The notes below the pieces were generated by a model, which saw nothing but the letters and a program-made list of their open reading frames with translations, ran no database searches and was not told where the DNA came from. From Biscogniauxia marginata (lineage: Eukaryota > Ascomycota > Sordariomycetes > Xylariales > Xylariaceae): 64,000 nt of DNA. This document shows, piece by piece, positions 45,182 through 57,237 of the stretch (within the stretch, counting starts at the first letter, position 1; each line of letters begins with the position of its first letter). The stretch lies in the NCBI GenBank assembly GCA_022695795.1, contig MU404055.1:1178001-1242000 (forward strand). Direction: 5' to 3'. The position numbers were made by a program, and so were the translations under genes.

Positions 45182-46739
45182 TCACGAGTCGAAGATGGCG
45201 CCGTATGCGGGTATACCCCGTGTCTGCATGCCGAAGACAACCTTCTCCGTCACCTTGGGGTTGGAGATGATGAAGACGGCTTCAGCGTCGGACTCGTGTA
45301 CAAGCTGGTACGTCTCCCGCACAATGTCCGGGTATCCTCGCTCGTGCGTGTTCCAGATTACGGCGTTGGGGTCCGCCTTCTTGACCTCTGCCACAACCCG
45401 CGCTCCGTAGGTTCTCTCAGGGTCTCGGGTGCTCCAGAGCACACGGCGAGGAGTAACGTTGGCAAACAAGAGCGATAGGCAAGGGCCGATACCCGACCCG
45501 GTAGCGACCACGACGATCCTCCTGAAGAGTCTGGACGTGTAGAGTAGACCGTGCAGAGGAGCTCCGCGGACCCACAGCTTGCGTTCATTAGACTTCGTGA
45601 TTTGCTTCTTAGTCCAGTCTCCCGCATTGCTGACCACGACGCTGAAGCCGTTGATCTTGCCAGACTCGGGATCTGTGTCGGGGATGGTAGCAAACGCGTG
45701 CCACTCGGTCAGGGGCTTGTCGCTCAGTTTAAGTCCATAGAAAGGCGCCATCGGCCTGTACTTGAAGTGAAGACGGGTAGCATGGTCACTGAGCTTCTCG
45801 GGGAACACCTCCCGGCGACGGAGACGTGACCACGATGCGAGGGTACATGAAGTAGAGACGCAGATGAACCAGAAGTTGGGCGAACGAACGAGAACATTTC
45901 CGAGGGATACCCCCCACTCTCTAGCCGTGACGTTGGCCGACACGATGTTGTGGATCCAGAAAGTAGTCAAAGCAGTCCAGCCGGCGAACCGATGGAAGGC
46001 TTCAAAGTGATCGTGGAACTTTCTCCGTATATCTGGGTGAGCCGATGTCAGGATGATGAGGAACATTGAGACCAAGATCCAGCTAGTGATCATGTTGATC
46101 AAGATGTCCCTCTCCGGTTGGTCGATCCATTCCTTGGTTGCTAGTATAGTGTATAATATATACCATACAACCGCAGCCGTACCAGCACCACTGTGGCAAC
46201 CTCCATAATGAAAGACCTTGGCAAGTCGCTTTCGAATGTAGAGCGGCCACGAGTGAGGCACGTGCACGAAAATCTCGTAGACCAGGTTGACGAATTCCTC
46301 TTGCCGGAACAGGATGGAGACCATGAGGTTTGCGGACGCGGCACTACCGACATCTCTCGAGTTGGGGTTTGCCCTTGACTGGACCATGAACGCCACAAAT
46401 ACCGCCATGTTTATAGTAAAGATGACTCCAAATATCTTCCGATATGAAGACGCATATTTATCTAATGCGTGTCAGCCTCATGATCTATGGAGTTAACGTA
46501 GTATAGCTAAGAGACGTACGGCGTAGCTTGCGGGTCAGTTCAGTCCCAAGCTGTTCTGGAAGGATTGCATGCTCCGGGATTGTTTCGATAGTAGCAACAC
46601 CCTTCTCATCGGTGGACTTGATAGAGCCCGCTCGTGTTGATGGAGTTGTTGCTCCTGATGACCCCTGTATAGTCGAGTGAGCTGTGGAGACCACTGCCGG
46701 CGTTATAGCCCCCTTCTCGACGTCTGATTCGTAGGCCAT
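45182..46739 (-). CDS. TmpA/TmpB-like transmembrane flavoprotein (ferric-reductase-like)
   Basis: Exons 46520-46739 and 45182-46461 (intron 58 nt, donor GTACGT, branch GCTGAC) join in phase 1 to give 499 residues. An 80-residue polar N-terminus is followed by five or six hydrophobic segments (about 85-300). They include HRFAGWTALTTFWIH, which has the H-x13-H spacing of haem ligands in ferric reductases, and FHYGGCHSG earlier. The C-terminal half resembles an oxidoreductase: WHAFATIPD where ferric reductases have HPF, and the nucleotide-binding VVVATGSGIGPCLSLL (about 400). In Aspergillus nidulans TmpA, a membrane flavoprotein, affects the onset of conidiation; equivalence here is inference. 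Electron donor and acceptor are unknown. It is the last intact gene before the gene-poor block. Confidence 0.75.
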
Positions 46740-49700
46740 GGTGAAGAGAGAGTAAAGATGTCTGCTCTAGATTGCGCTTGACTGGAGAGGCACAAGGAAT
46801 CGAGAATGACAACCCGGAGAAGGGCTGTCGGTATAAGTACTCATCTGTCAGAGGATTATCGGCTGTATCTGTGAACTGTGTGGCGTAATCGGGCTATCAG
46901 ATGTCTAGTAATGGAGGCAACATCGAGTTCTACTGCTATCTTCCTGCAGAGATCGCCAGGCTTCTGATCCTACAAGGCAGTAACACCGAAGGAAGTTAGT
47001 CACAACATGCAATGTCATGTCTTGGTGGCCACGGAAAATGGGTTATCAAGACATATCGTCAGCTCAACAACACCAACAGCTGCCGAAAATAGTAAGCTTC
47101 TAGGTTGGTCCCAAGCTTTCTCCTGTCACAGTATCGAAGGGCCTATTGTGAGTGGGCAAATCGGCAATTCCCATCCCGATTATGATGCCAATGCTAGGGA
47201 CTTGCAGTAACGATCTAGATATTCTTATTCCACAATGTCAAAGCAGGTCCTGATTTCTTCGGAAACCAAATGACCGACCCACATAACAAGAAAGCCATAT
47301 CCATGAACAGGCCATAACTAGTAGTGTGCCTGGGCAATGCTGTGCCAAGAATCCAATGGGTGTGCTCTCCCTGGGTTGACCCCTGAGTTGGATGAAGAAG
47401 TCGTGCCTATAATCGTTTGATAGGCAGAATGCTTACCAGGTTTTCCCCGAAGAGGGGGAAAAAAGAAGAGATCACTATAGAGTGCAATGCTGTAAATGAC
47501 AGAGGAACACTCTTCTACATGAAATTTTAAAGTGAAACACATAATGAAATCAAACAAGTCTGAGTCAGTTTGGCTTCTCTCGCAGAGCGAATGCTCGCGC
47601 GGCTATGTACATCCATGACATGTGGCAATGGGAAGTACATGTAACATCGGTAGTGGAACGCGGGTAATACTACCCTCACGGTATACCCGCATGCGTTTGA
47701 GGCTAACAGACAACTCTGGCAGGTGTTACTAAGTTTGATTCTTTTGTGTAGCTTGTTCTCGTTCTGATTGGCTCAGCTTGTAGGAAACCTGAATGTCACA
47801 TTTTCCTTACCTACCTAGACGAGCAAAACCTATGCCCACAGCACCTGGTAACAAGCTGGGTATATCTTTGTTGTTGCCATGCCTCCATAGTCATATTAAT
47901 TAGCACCATTCCTGTTAATCTCCACCATTGGATGATAATCCTGGTCGTTGAGGCGTAGATGCTAATTGCAATAAACATTCTCGACCCGACGTATAATTCA
48001 GACAGCAAGAACATCTGCTCAGCGCTTAATAACTTATAATAATCTTGACAGAGATTATTACTTAGAGCCATATACTGCACTAAGCCTTTTCCGCTGTTTA
48101 GCCAGCCTAGTATCAAATGTATACCATTAACAATGTATAGAGAAAAGAACTACTGTATTAGTAAATTAACCCTAGTCAGGTTTAGTGGCACCCCACATGC
48201 TGGATATAGCATATGCTAGATCGAGGATGCACACTAAGACTCCAACGCACTTTTGTGGTTCGTTTCTGGCCTATAGCCCTTCTGCAAGGAGTTCTGCATT
48301 ATGGCGGCAAGGGGAATAGCTTGCCTGTATCAGAATATTGCGCCACACCTTTTTTCGAAAGCAAATTCTCGTGGCAGTGAGAAGCAGTCAATTGTCAACT
48401 TCACCCAGAAAGAGTCTAGAACAGGTAATGTCTTAGAGGATAAGGCTAGCTACAGGCAAAATCATGTGATTATCTGAGGCAGACAGCTTCTGCACCTTCG
48501 ACACCATCATGCAAGCGCGCCGAGCGAAGGGAGGCTTAGCGCTGCAGGTCATGCCGCCAAGAGATATAGGAGATTACTATAGTCCAAACAGCACAGAGCT
48601 GGTTAAAAATAATTACTATAATAATCTATATGTTTGGACGACATCGGTGGTTCAGGTACAGGATAGGTTGGCACAATTAACGACAGACGGATTAAAGTAT
48701 CATAGCTAGTGTTTCAAGATCTGTATAATTCATAGAAAAATTCTGACTGGTACGAGAAGGAGAAGGAGTTTTCGGGTTGATCGGATCAATCTTCGGTAAC
48801 CCCATCTACCCATCTACGGCCGTACCTAATCTCCAATATCAAACAACCTCCTTCGGCCGAAGGGGACGTCATATTCAGCTTTGCTGGAATAATTGAACTG
48901 AGCTGTCGCATTCCGAAAACGCCCGGCCAGACTCGGTGCTTAAAATGGTCCCGGATAGTTACCGGTATCACGAAGGATATAGTAAGCTAAGCGACCAGCC
49001 ACAGCGGCACCCTTGTTACAGGGGTCCGGACTGCGAAGATCTCCAGTCATGCAAGCCATGCAACTCTATCTAAATTCCCGGGTGCTGATCTTTTGGAGGT
49101 TGCCCTTTTTTTTTCATAATTGTCAGGGTCTTAGCATGACATCACGTCGCCCTGACGGAATATTTCCACAGAAGATTCTTAGCACCTTCACTAATGTCGT
49201 GAACCGAGAGACCAAGAGATAAGAACGATTCCCACGCGTGGCCCATGTCTTCTTGCCCCTCGGATTCTAGAACCGATACAATGCAGCCTCCTGCAGATAC
49301 TTGATTTCAGCGTCACACCACTAGGGGCTCTTACTATAAAGCCTCTAGTCTTGGCACCGATGTACGATCGTGTCATTTTTGGTGATTATGCCTCAAAATC
49401 ACAAAGTCCCGTTAGCGTCTGAAAAGAGAACCCATTCCCCCTCTTATTCTATGTATCTTTACAGGTTTTCTTTCTGATCTTCTTTGGGGTAGGTAATCGC
49501 TATCAATTGGCCACTTAGAAGCTGAATATTTGATCAACTAGAATGTGCCTATATCTTGGAAGATAGGCTACATAGCTAGGTCCGAAAGACACTAGACGTA
49601 TTGTAACAGTTTCGAAATATGGTAAAACTCTCGTGAAGCATTATACGTCAACCTCGAAGAATATTACGACTTTTCTAGATTGCCACAAACCCTTGTTGTG

Positions 49701-50904
49701 GAGAAACATGTATATCAAATATAGATGATTACGAGGGAGGCGGAAGAGGTACAGGTGAAAGCCTCGCCAGCTGAGACGCCGGGCTTTCAATATCTCACTC
49801 TCCAAGCCTAGGCAAAACGTAACCATACTTACAAGACAAGACAAAACTTAGAATATGTCAGGGGGGGTTGCTGAAAAAATAATTTGCACATTGCTGGGCA
49901 GGGTCCAGATCACAACTGTACGGCACCCGACTTTTCTCTCCCTTTTTGTCATCGACCTTATCAGACGGGGCCATATCTATCCAGTCCTAGCGAAGAAAAA
50001 GACAACCATTCTGCAAAGAATGCTCAATACGAAACTATTGGCTACAGAGGTTACATCTAAGGAATGGCCGAGAGGCTCACTTGAGATAAACAGAGGCGAG
50101 CATGATAATAATACGAACTATGACATTGGGCTGGGTACAATATAATACGCCATACTAAATTATTCCCAACAAATAATGCCGAATAAACTATCGTGGTCGT
50201 AGTGTTTGATTTTTGTGATGCTTATTAATAAGCAAGTTGTTATGGCGTAATCATCCTGTAGTGAATGGCTGCTGGAACTCTTGCTGTCGGGATTTTAAGT
50301 GACTATTTCGTAATTTTCCGAAGGGTGTATACAAAGATAACGGCTATAAATCAAAGCACGACATGGAGATGATTAAGCATCAGAATTCGTGCTACAGGTA
50401 AAGAATATGAATGCAACTTTAAATTTGTTTTATAGGCATTTATGGTGGGGTTAGGAGGAATATCAAAGATCTCGGTTCATAAAGCCGGCAGTAGAAAGAT
50501 TGAACTTCATGGAAAGATATCATATAATTTTGTCATTTTAAGATGATACAACTGTCAACAGGGAGTGCATTTTACAAAACTAGGTCATACCCTGAGTGCG
50601 CAACCCCCATTCACCTAACAATACAAACGCTTTAAGATGCCACCTTTAATTATCAACCAAATGTAGTCAAATATGCCCCTTGAGGATTGACTCAGGAGGC
50701 ACCTCTTTCGGAAACTTAATTTGATTTCAATCTATCGACTACGGCAGTTGATAGATTAGGGTTTCACTCAATACATGACACGTTATAACTTGCATAGCTT
50801 GGCATACAGAAATTCTGATACTTGAGGTGTAAAATGTACCAAGTAACCTTCAATATCGTCCACGCATATACCTTCTCAGCATTTTACGAGGTTAAAGGAG
50901 ACCA

Positions 50905-51010
50905 TTCATGCCTGACGACCTTCAAGACCTCCCTTATCTCGATGAAATTACTAATATATTGGGGGCCTTTGCCGAATCCAGACATCGGGGTAAAGGATTA
51001 GCCACAGCCC
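50905..51010 (+). pseudogene. possible cytochrome P450 relic
   Basis: The translation PDDLQDLPYLDEITNILGAF then AESRHRG resembles the fungal P450 K-helix region (LPYL followed about five residues later by ExxR). The ExxR itself is not intact, and no haem-binding Cys motif follows in frame. Downstream frames are broken. This is a weak match based on one short segment. Confidence 0.25.
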
Positions 51011-53642
51011 CTGCATATCCCACACAGAGTGATATCAGGTTGGTGATAATGGGCATTGAAGTAATCAGCAATGTCGTATCTCACAGTTCTATGAAACTGT
51101 CGCCACACACTCCATGTACAGCCATGGCGACGTCAATTGGGCGTTCACAGTAATCATGCCACATGGCATCAGCTCAACATTTCACGTTCATGTGTCGGCC
51201 TACTTACCAGCTTAGGTGTTACTCACCATACCTACTTGGGCGTGCTCATGTTTGTATGTCGTGATATTTTCATGATAAGACACGGCACAGGCCCGGGCCA
51301 TTAACCATTCTGCGAAGTACGAAATGGAGATAGCCGAGACAATTCGAATATATGGTCACACCATTATCTGTTAGTTGACTATTATATTATTGGCGTCATA
51401 GATATATACAGATGACGTGATGGTTTGAATTTGTAGAAATATGCGATGATGCCATGCCTTATGTCAAGAGCTTAGCTTGATATCGCGGCTTATAATGAGC
51501 AATTTGGGTGTGTACAATTGCCGTCTATCCGTATTGTTGAGATTGGACGAAGATATGAGGATAGGATCAAGTGTATTAGTCCAATATTTGAGTCTAGATA
51601 GATGGGCGAGGCCCACCTATATATATATAGGAGACCATGGGTCATGTATCCCCGTATCTCAACACGTATACCTTTAGTTCTAGCTCTTTGCGTAATGGCG
51701 AAGTTATCACAAAGCCGTAAAGGAGGTCTGCCTTGTGACACCCTATATTGAAAAAATTTGTTCTTCAAATCGAGAGCGAGATCAAAGTCTATTCTTTATG
51801 CCATTAATGATTAGAAGACTACGAGCACACAATCGCTGGCTATCTCGATGGTTTCGGTGCTTGATTGTTTGACTATTGCAAGTACATCAATTCGAATAGT
51901 ATTATTGGTTTTGATTAAGGGAAATGCGAATGCAGTGTTTCAGTCTCACTATATAGCAGCTACGGCTCAGACGTTTTAGAGTAACCATTTGTCCAGGTTC
52001 ATTGGAGGCTTCGGATTCTCTGTAGTGCTGTATATGAGTAGAACTCTCTATGTAAATTACTTTTCTTAAATTATATTAATAAAGGCTGGTTAGGGACTGT
52101 AGTCGTAGTATTCTTCCTGTTGGTTTTATGAGCTACTAGTCCCGTAACATTGTTTGCTTCAGTCAACGGGCCACGGTAGTGAAAGATGCTCAATAGATTA
52201 CGAAATCTCTACAGATATTGGATATAGGTTCTGACGCTTCTATTTTGTCCTCACAATTAGTGTATCACGGCTGGCGTCACGATTAAGGCCCCCTGATACT
52301 AGCTAGCCTCGTTTCTTCCTAGCTAGAATAGTTGCGTACGTCACACAAAAAGTGCTACAACGTTATTTTGCTGCTTTGTCAAGATACGCAAGTAATAACA
52401 AGTAGCTTCCCACCAAGTAGGTGCAAGTAGGTGCTGCCAGAGAATATAGCCTCAAAGTCTGGACTTAGTAACTCTTTAAGCAAAAGCTGTGATGGTAGCA
52501 TGATTATAAGATCAATACTGTCAATTTTGGAACGATAGGTAGAGACGAATTCTTAAATTGCACAACCCGCTGTTGACGACCTGCTCACGAATGATCCTCA
52601 CATGTAATGTAGAAATTGAGTCACTTGGCACTAATAAAATGACTGCTTAGTTCTTGACCAATGGACCTCGACGGACAAAACACACCATGAATTCATAGTT
52701 AGCGATGGTGCAGTCATTGGGAAAAAGCCGTCGTGGCGGACTACAGCTTCTACGAGTCAAGCCCGAAAACAGCAATATATGTAGTTATTGTGTGTATGGT
52801 ATAGGTGAATAAACTGTCCGCTTAGTGTCCGTTCAAAAAGTTTCTAATTGTCTATTACAAGACTTCTCTCGCATATTGATTACCGCCCCCTTATCAGTGC
52901 CTACCTTAAACCTAGATTGCGAGCACCTAACTGGTAGGTAACGGCTCGTGACTTTCTGCATACATAGATAGTGATCGGCGCCACCGTAGTGATCATACCA
53001 CAGCACGATATGAAGAGATCTACAATGTTATCGGATCACTCAAGCGTCACTCACCAGAGAATTACAGAGAAGCTGAGTGCAGTGTCTGGTGGCACTGCCA
53101 CGACCTATCTTTAAAGCCGTTGTGCACCACCTCTCGGTATTAAACGTCCTGCTTGGGTACTTTCACAGCCACTTTGCTTTTGAGTTACAATTATTGCTTC
53201 GTCGTGTATGATAGTGTAACCGTACCTTGCAAGTAGCTACACATGGCCCCCAGCGTAGGATCATATATAGTCCTACTTCATATAACATTTGCCCCAACGG
53301 GGCTTCTTATGTGGTCTCACAGCGTGTCTTGTGATGCAGGGCTGATTAGGTGTTAATCTGGCACTGCCTCGGAAAATATTTGTGTTCGTGCCATTAAATA
53401 AACTATTGCTCATGCAAACCCTCCAGACCCTGAGGCGAATATCCCAACTCACCTATGGCGAAACCTCGTCTTCGGAGAGACATTCTATCGCTCGCAGCTT
53501 GAAATGAACATATTGAAACTATTCAGCAGTTGGTTTCAGCCCCCGGGGCGGTTGCCCGTGTTCTATAAAACGTGATCGGAACCTTCACGGCCGCTACCCT
53601 CAACGTCTTCGCCATCTTCGACGGGACGCTAGCATATGGTCC

Positions 53643-53945
53643 GATACATGGTTTTGGGAGATACTGGCTATCACTCTGAGTGGTGCCCTGGTCTTTAGTT
53701 TCCATAGGCGCTATCGCTTCCATTCTGGCCCTCGCGCTTGATCCGTTCGCACAGCAGCTCATTACCTACCAGACTTGGAGTATCGTCGGCCCTATCCGGG
53801 CCAAGACTCCAACATTTCTGGAGCAGATTCATTGCCGGCTCTCCAAATATTGCCGCACGTTCTGTCCAGAGTCCCGTCAGAGGTTCCCTATGGGGCCTCG
53901 GCAGTGGCATAGAAGGGCTTCCACCGTGTTTCCCTGTTAAGAGAT
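53643..53945 (+). pseudogene. DUF3176 membrane-protein relic, frameshifted and internally deleted
   Basis: One frame reads DTWFWEILAITLSGA, matching the start of the first membrane helix of fungal DUF3176 proteins. About 20 bases on, a different frame reads SIGAIASILALALDPFAQQL, the second conserved helix with its DPFAQQ hallmark. In intact family members these two parts are separated by roughly a hundred residues, so the middle is deleted as well as the frame broken. After that the frame continues only to a stop near 53938. No function is expected. Such genes are common in accessory regions of filamentous fungi. Confidence 0.55.
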
Positions 53946-54670
53946 TAAATTACAATGAAGCTTAATTTAACTTAGTAATGGAGTCTTTCAACTGGTTGTG
54001 TACTCGATGGAATAGTTGTTATATTGAAATTAGATGATTAGATGGATAAACTAACTAACGGAGGAGATACAAGCTTATACAGACCTTTTATTAAGTCTAG
54101 CTCCTTGAGGGTTAATTGAGGTCTTTGAGAGATATAATTATAGTTCACAACAATTTGATGAGATCACCGCAAGGTTTAGAACTAAAGTTCAGTTCTAAAC
54201 TTACACCATCTATGAAGACACTTGGCACTCGAACTGGTCCCTGATACTTTAAGTAGACCTGTGCCTCCCTTGTCATGGAGTGGTGAACCAGGAGAAAGTA
54301 GAAGTTTGAATATAAACACTGCATCCTCGACTGCCGCGACCCAGGTCTTTTGGAAGATATCGAGCTTGCCCCTCGTTTACCATAGTGTCGACCGTTGGGA
54401 CATCGTTAATGGCATCTTACAAAAGACTACCTGCCTCATAATACTTCAAACGACCAAGCAATAAGTGTACTTACCTCATGATACTTCACACCTGCCTAAT
54501 TATGTAATCATAAGTCATACGGGTTCTAATCTTCCCTCCCTCTCCCTCTTCCTCTCCCTTCTCTCCCCCCATCATCAACATCCTATCAACATCCTATCAT
54601 CAACATCAACATCATAAACATCATCATTTTCCTTCATCATTATCCATCTACCATTATCAATAATTATTCA

Positions 54671-54730
54671 TCCATCAATATCCATCAATATCCATCAATA
54701 TCCATCAATATCCATCAATATCCATCAATA
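54671..54730 (+). repeat. 10-bp minisatellite, six copies
   Basis: Unit TCCATCAATA repeated six times exactly, followed by one diverged copy. It lies within a wider CATCAACATC-rich tract (54570-54775). Confidence 0.95.
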
Positions 54731-55789
54731 TCCATCATTACCTACCGATATCCGTCATCTTACCACATTGCTATAGATAACAATGTGGCCCAGCTATATG
54801 TATCATGGAAGAAATGGAAAAAAGGACAGTTGAGAATATTACTTGCAACGGGTTAATACTTTTTTTGCTATCGAACCGAGATCATTTTGAGAGTTCTTCG
54901 TCAACACGTTCGAAGTATCCTCGGTTGGGGAAAAGGTACGCGCCTAAGGGACTACAGTTAGCTCCCTAGCGATTATCCTTAGTCTAATAGTGACCATATA
55001 CGCACCATCACTCTAGTCTGTTATGCACATACTCGTCCCTCTGACACAACTTTACAATAGCCATATGCCTCGTTTCTCCCAAGACTTCGTCGGACCCATC
55101 CATCCAAGCTATCCCGAATCTGACCACACCTTTGTTTTTAACTGGCTCAATTTTATTAGATCAAACCGAGAGCCACGCTGCCAATCAGACAGCCATCTTC
55201 GCCGTGGCGGATAGAAACCTCGTTCCAAGGGAGTTTACGAGGTCGCTGCCAAGCATGGCTCACATACGGGATCCCGATGGGTATGTGATGCCACCAACGC
55301 CGAGTGCTACTGGGTTGCGGTCGTATCGGCCTAGCATCCGACTGTCTACACCTGGTGCTTCCAATCGTATCTCCTAGTCTTCGTCATCCAATGTACTACC
55401 AGCACAACTTGGAGTGGAAGAACATTTTCACCCGACCGTCTGCTGCCCCCTTACCAGACATCGTATCCGGTCACGTGAAGACAATACACGCCAAGCGGGA
55501 CTCCCCGAGCTGTCATCGGATGAATGATAGAACCAGGCGGTAGACTAATTAGATTAACATAATAGGGGCGGACAGCGTAGAGTTTACATAGGTAGGTCTG
55601 CGGAGAAGGGATTCTAATTCTAAATTACATTGCTGGCTTGATTGGCTTCGGTCCCTTTCGGTACCCTCGGGAAGATTTGGCCGTGTGGGGAAAGTTGACA
55701 ACAATATTCTGGTCTACAACACACTTCAGGGCATTTACGAGTTGGTTTAGGTACGTGTATTGGGGGGGGGGGACGTGAGCCATAGCAGG

Positions 55790-56366
55790 TTAGCCGACTC
55801 GCCTGGGATAGATATGCCAGCATTGCGTCACGCACTGCTCGAAGATGTATCTAACACGAGCCCCGTCCGAGTCGTGAACGAGTCGCTAACCCTTCGTAAG
55901 ATCCGGATCACTTCTGCGCCACGAAGACCACTTCCGCGTCTGTGAAGTGCATCGAGTGTATCCGCAAGGCTGTTGAGAACAAGAAGGGTGGTTATCTGCC
56001 GGTATGGGCACAGCCGTTTTCACGAGTCGTGATAGGTTCGCTAATGGGTCGAGAATAGCTCGACATCGATTCGCTCGGCGTACGTGCTGAGTATCGAGCC
56101 TGGCGCCGAGCTCGCGACACCTATCATAAGGACCGCACCGATGCGGCCTTAAAGGCCTTCAACAAGGGCTCAGGTGAGTAGTTGACGACCCTAACTCGGG
56201 CCTGTGACGAGTCGCTAACGAAGTCGTAAAAGAGGCGTTGAAGCAGGCAATCAATGAGGATCGCGGGGCGCCCTCCCCCACCCCCTTACCCCCCTATACT
56301 GAGGTCGAGGGCGAAGGTCAGGAGGATGAAGGTCAAGGACAAAGTAAACAAGAGAACGCTTTATAA
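55790..56366 (+). CDS. small Cys-motif accessory protein, four exons, 5' end uncertain
   Basis: Predicted exons: an uncertain first exon ending at 55846, then 55901-56001, 56059-56173 and 56233-56366 (TAA). The three introns (54, 57 and 59 nt) are GT-AG with GCTAAC/GCTAAT branches, and all phases agree. The protein reads RLAWDRYASIASRTARR, then DHFCATKTTSASVKCIECIR (a Cys, then C-x2-C), KAVENKKGGYLP, a charged helix (LGVRAEYRAWRRARDTYHKD then RTDAALKAFNKGSEALKQ), and an acidic Glu/Gln/Gly tail. It resembles short Cys-containing proteins that I recall from accessory regions of Fusarium-like fungi, function unknown. No convincing start ATG is in frame, so it may be 5'-truncated or have a further upstream exon. 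It is GC-richer than the block to its left. Confidence 0.5.
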
Positions 56367-57237
56367 CCGTATTGTGTTCAGCTTATAAACGGATTAAGAT
56401 TCGAGAAGAGTTCGAAAGGGTAGCTAATTAATTAATAAATTAAGTAGGTCATCTCTCATGTTAAGACCAAGCAACTACCTAGGTATGCAGCATGCAGGTC
56501 TTGGCAGGTGAAGTCAACTTGCCGCCCCGCGTGCCAATAATAATAAGCTTCAGCTATCTTATCTACCTATGTAGGTAAGGTTCCACTATGAGATAACATC
56601 CATCTTACCTTTACGTTAGGTGGGTACCTCCTAAATCATTAACTTGCTGTTCGTTACACTTAATTATAAAAGAAACTTGTTCGAGGTAAATAAGGGACAT
56701 ATATGTGTTTTGCTTTTAAAGTATAAAAAAAGAGCCCCTAGGTTATAACCGAAACAAAATAAAATAAAAACAAATTTCATTTATCGTGGGATCAATCTAC
56801 GTCGCCGAGGGGATTGTATACTACTTAGGTGGAATACGGAATACACCCGCAGCACGGGACACTCGGCACACGGCAGCTCCCTTGCGGCCCCCTCCCCTCC
56901 CGTCTCTAATTAGGTAGCTTCGGAGGAGAATACGGGAGCTTGATGCCAGACCATATTTTTTTTTCGGCGAGAGAGGTAAGAAATAATATCTTTTGTTACC
57001 TACCTACCTAGTAAGCACCCACAGACACACCCACAGACAGAATAAAAACCTATAAAAAATTAACAAGTAAATCCAATGTATATATATGTATATACTAAAA
57101 CAGTCCCAAAGCCACCACCAACGCCGGTTCTGTTTTGTCTCTCCCTCTCCCCATTTCTTCTATATGCTATAATACATACAGTAGATTATATAACAAATAA
57201 CCCCCCCCTATCATTCAACCCATTTCCCTCCTTTTTT
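56367..57237. other. intergenic, AT-rich with motif copies
   Basis: About 0.87 kb, no gene. Motif copies near 56478, 56565, 56615-56630 and 56998-57010; homopolymer A and C runs near the right end. Confidence 0.55.

Larger units (their letters stand above)
46740..55789. other. gene-poor AT-rich block with decayed coding traces
   Basis: About 9 kb in which I find no intact gene. Reading frames are short and broken by many TAA/TAG, and the sequence is visibly richer in TA than the flanks. Only two degraded protein traces could be read (50905-51010, weak; 53643-53945, better) plus a minisatellite. The dispersed GGTACC motif is sparse here. The pattern fits an accessory or heterochromatic segment shaped by repeat-induced point mutation, but no full transposon is recognisable. 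Confidence 0.6.

Noticed and set aside
47811..48116. 101-codon minus-strand frame with hydrophobic stretches
   Set aside because: Faintly reminiscent of fungal rhodopsin-like membrane proteins but no diagnostic motif, so not reported as a relic.
54671..54730. CRISPR-like array
   Set aside because: Uniform 10-bp units without spacers in a eukaryotic genome; a simple minisatellite.
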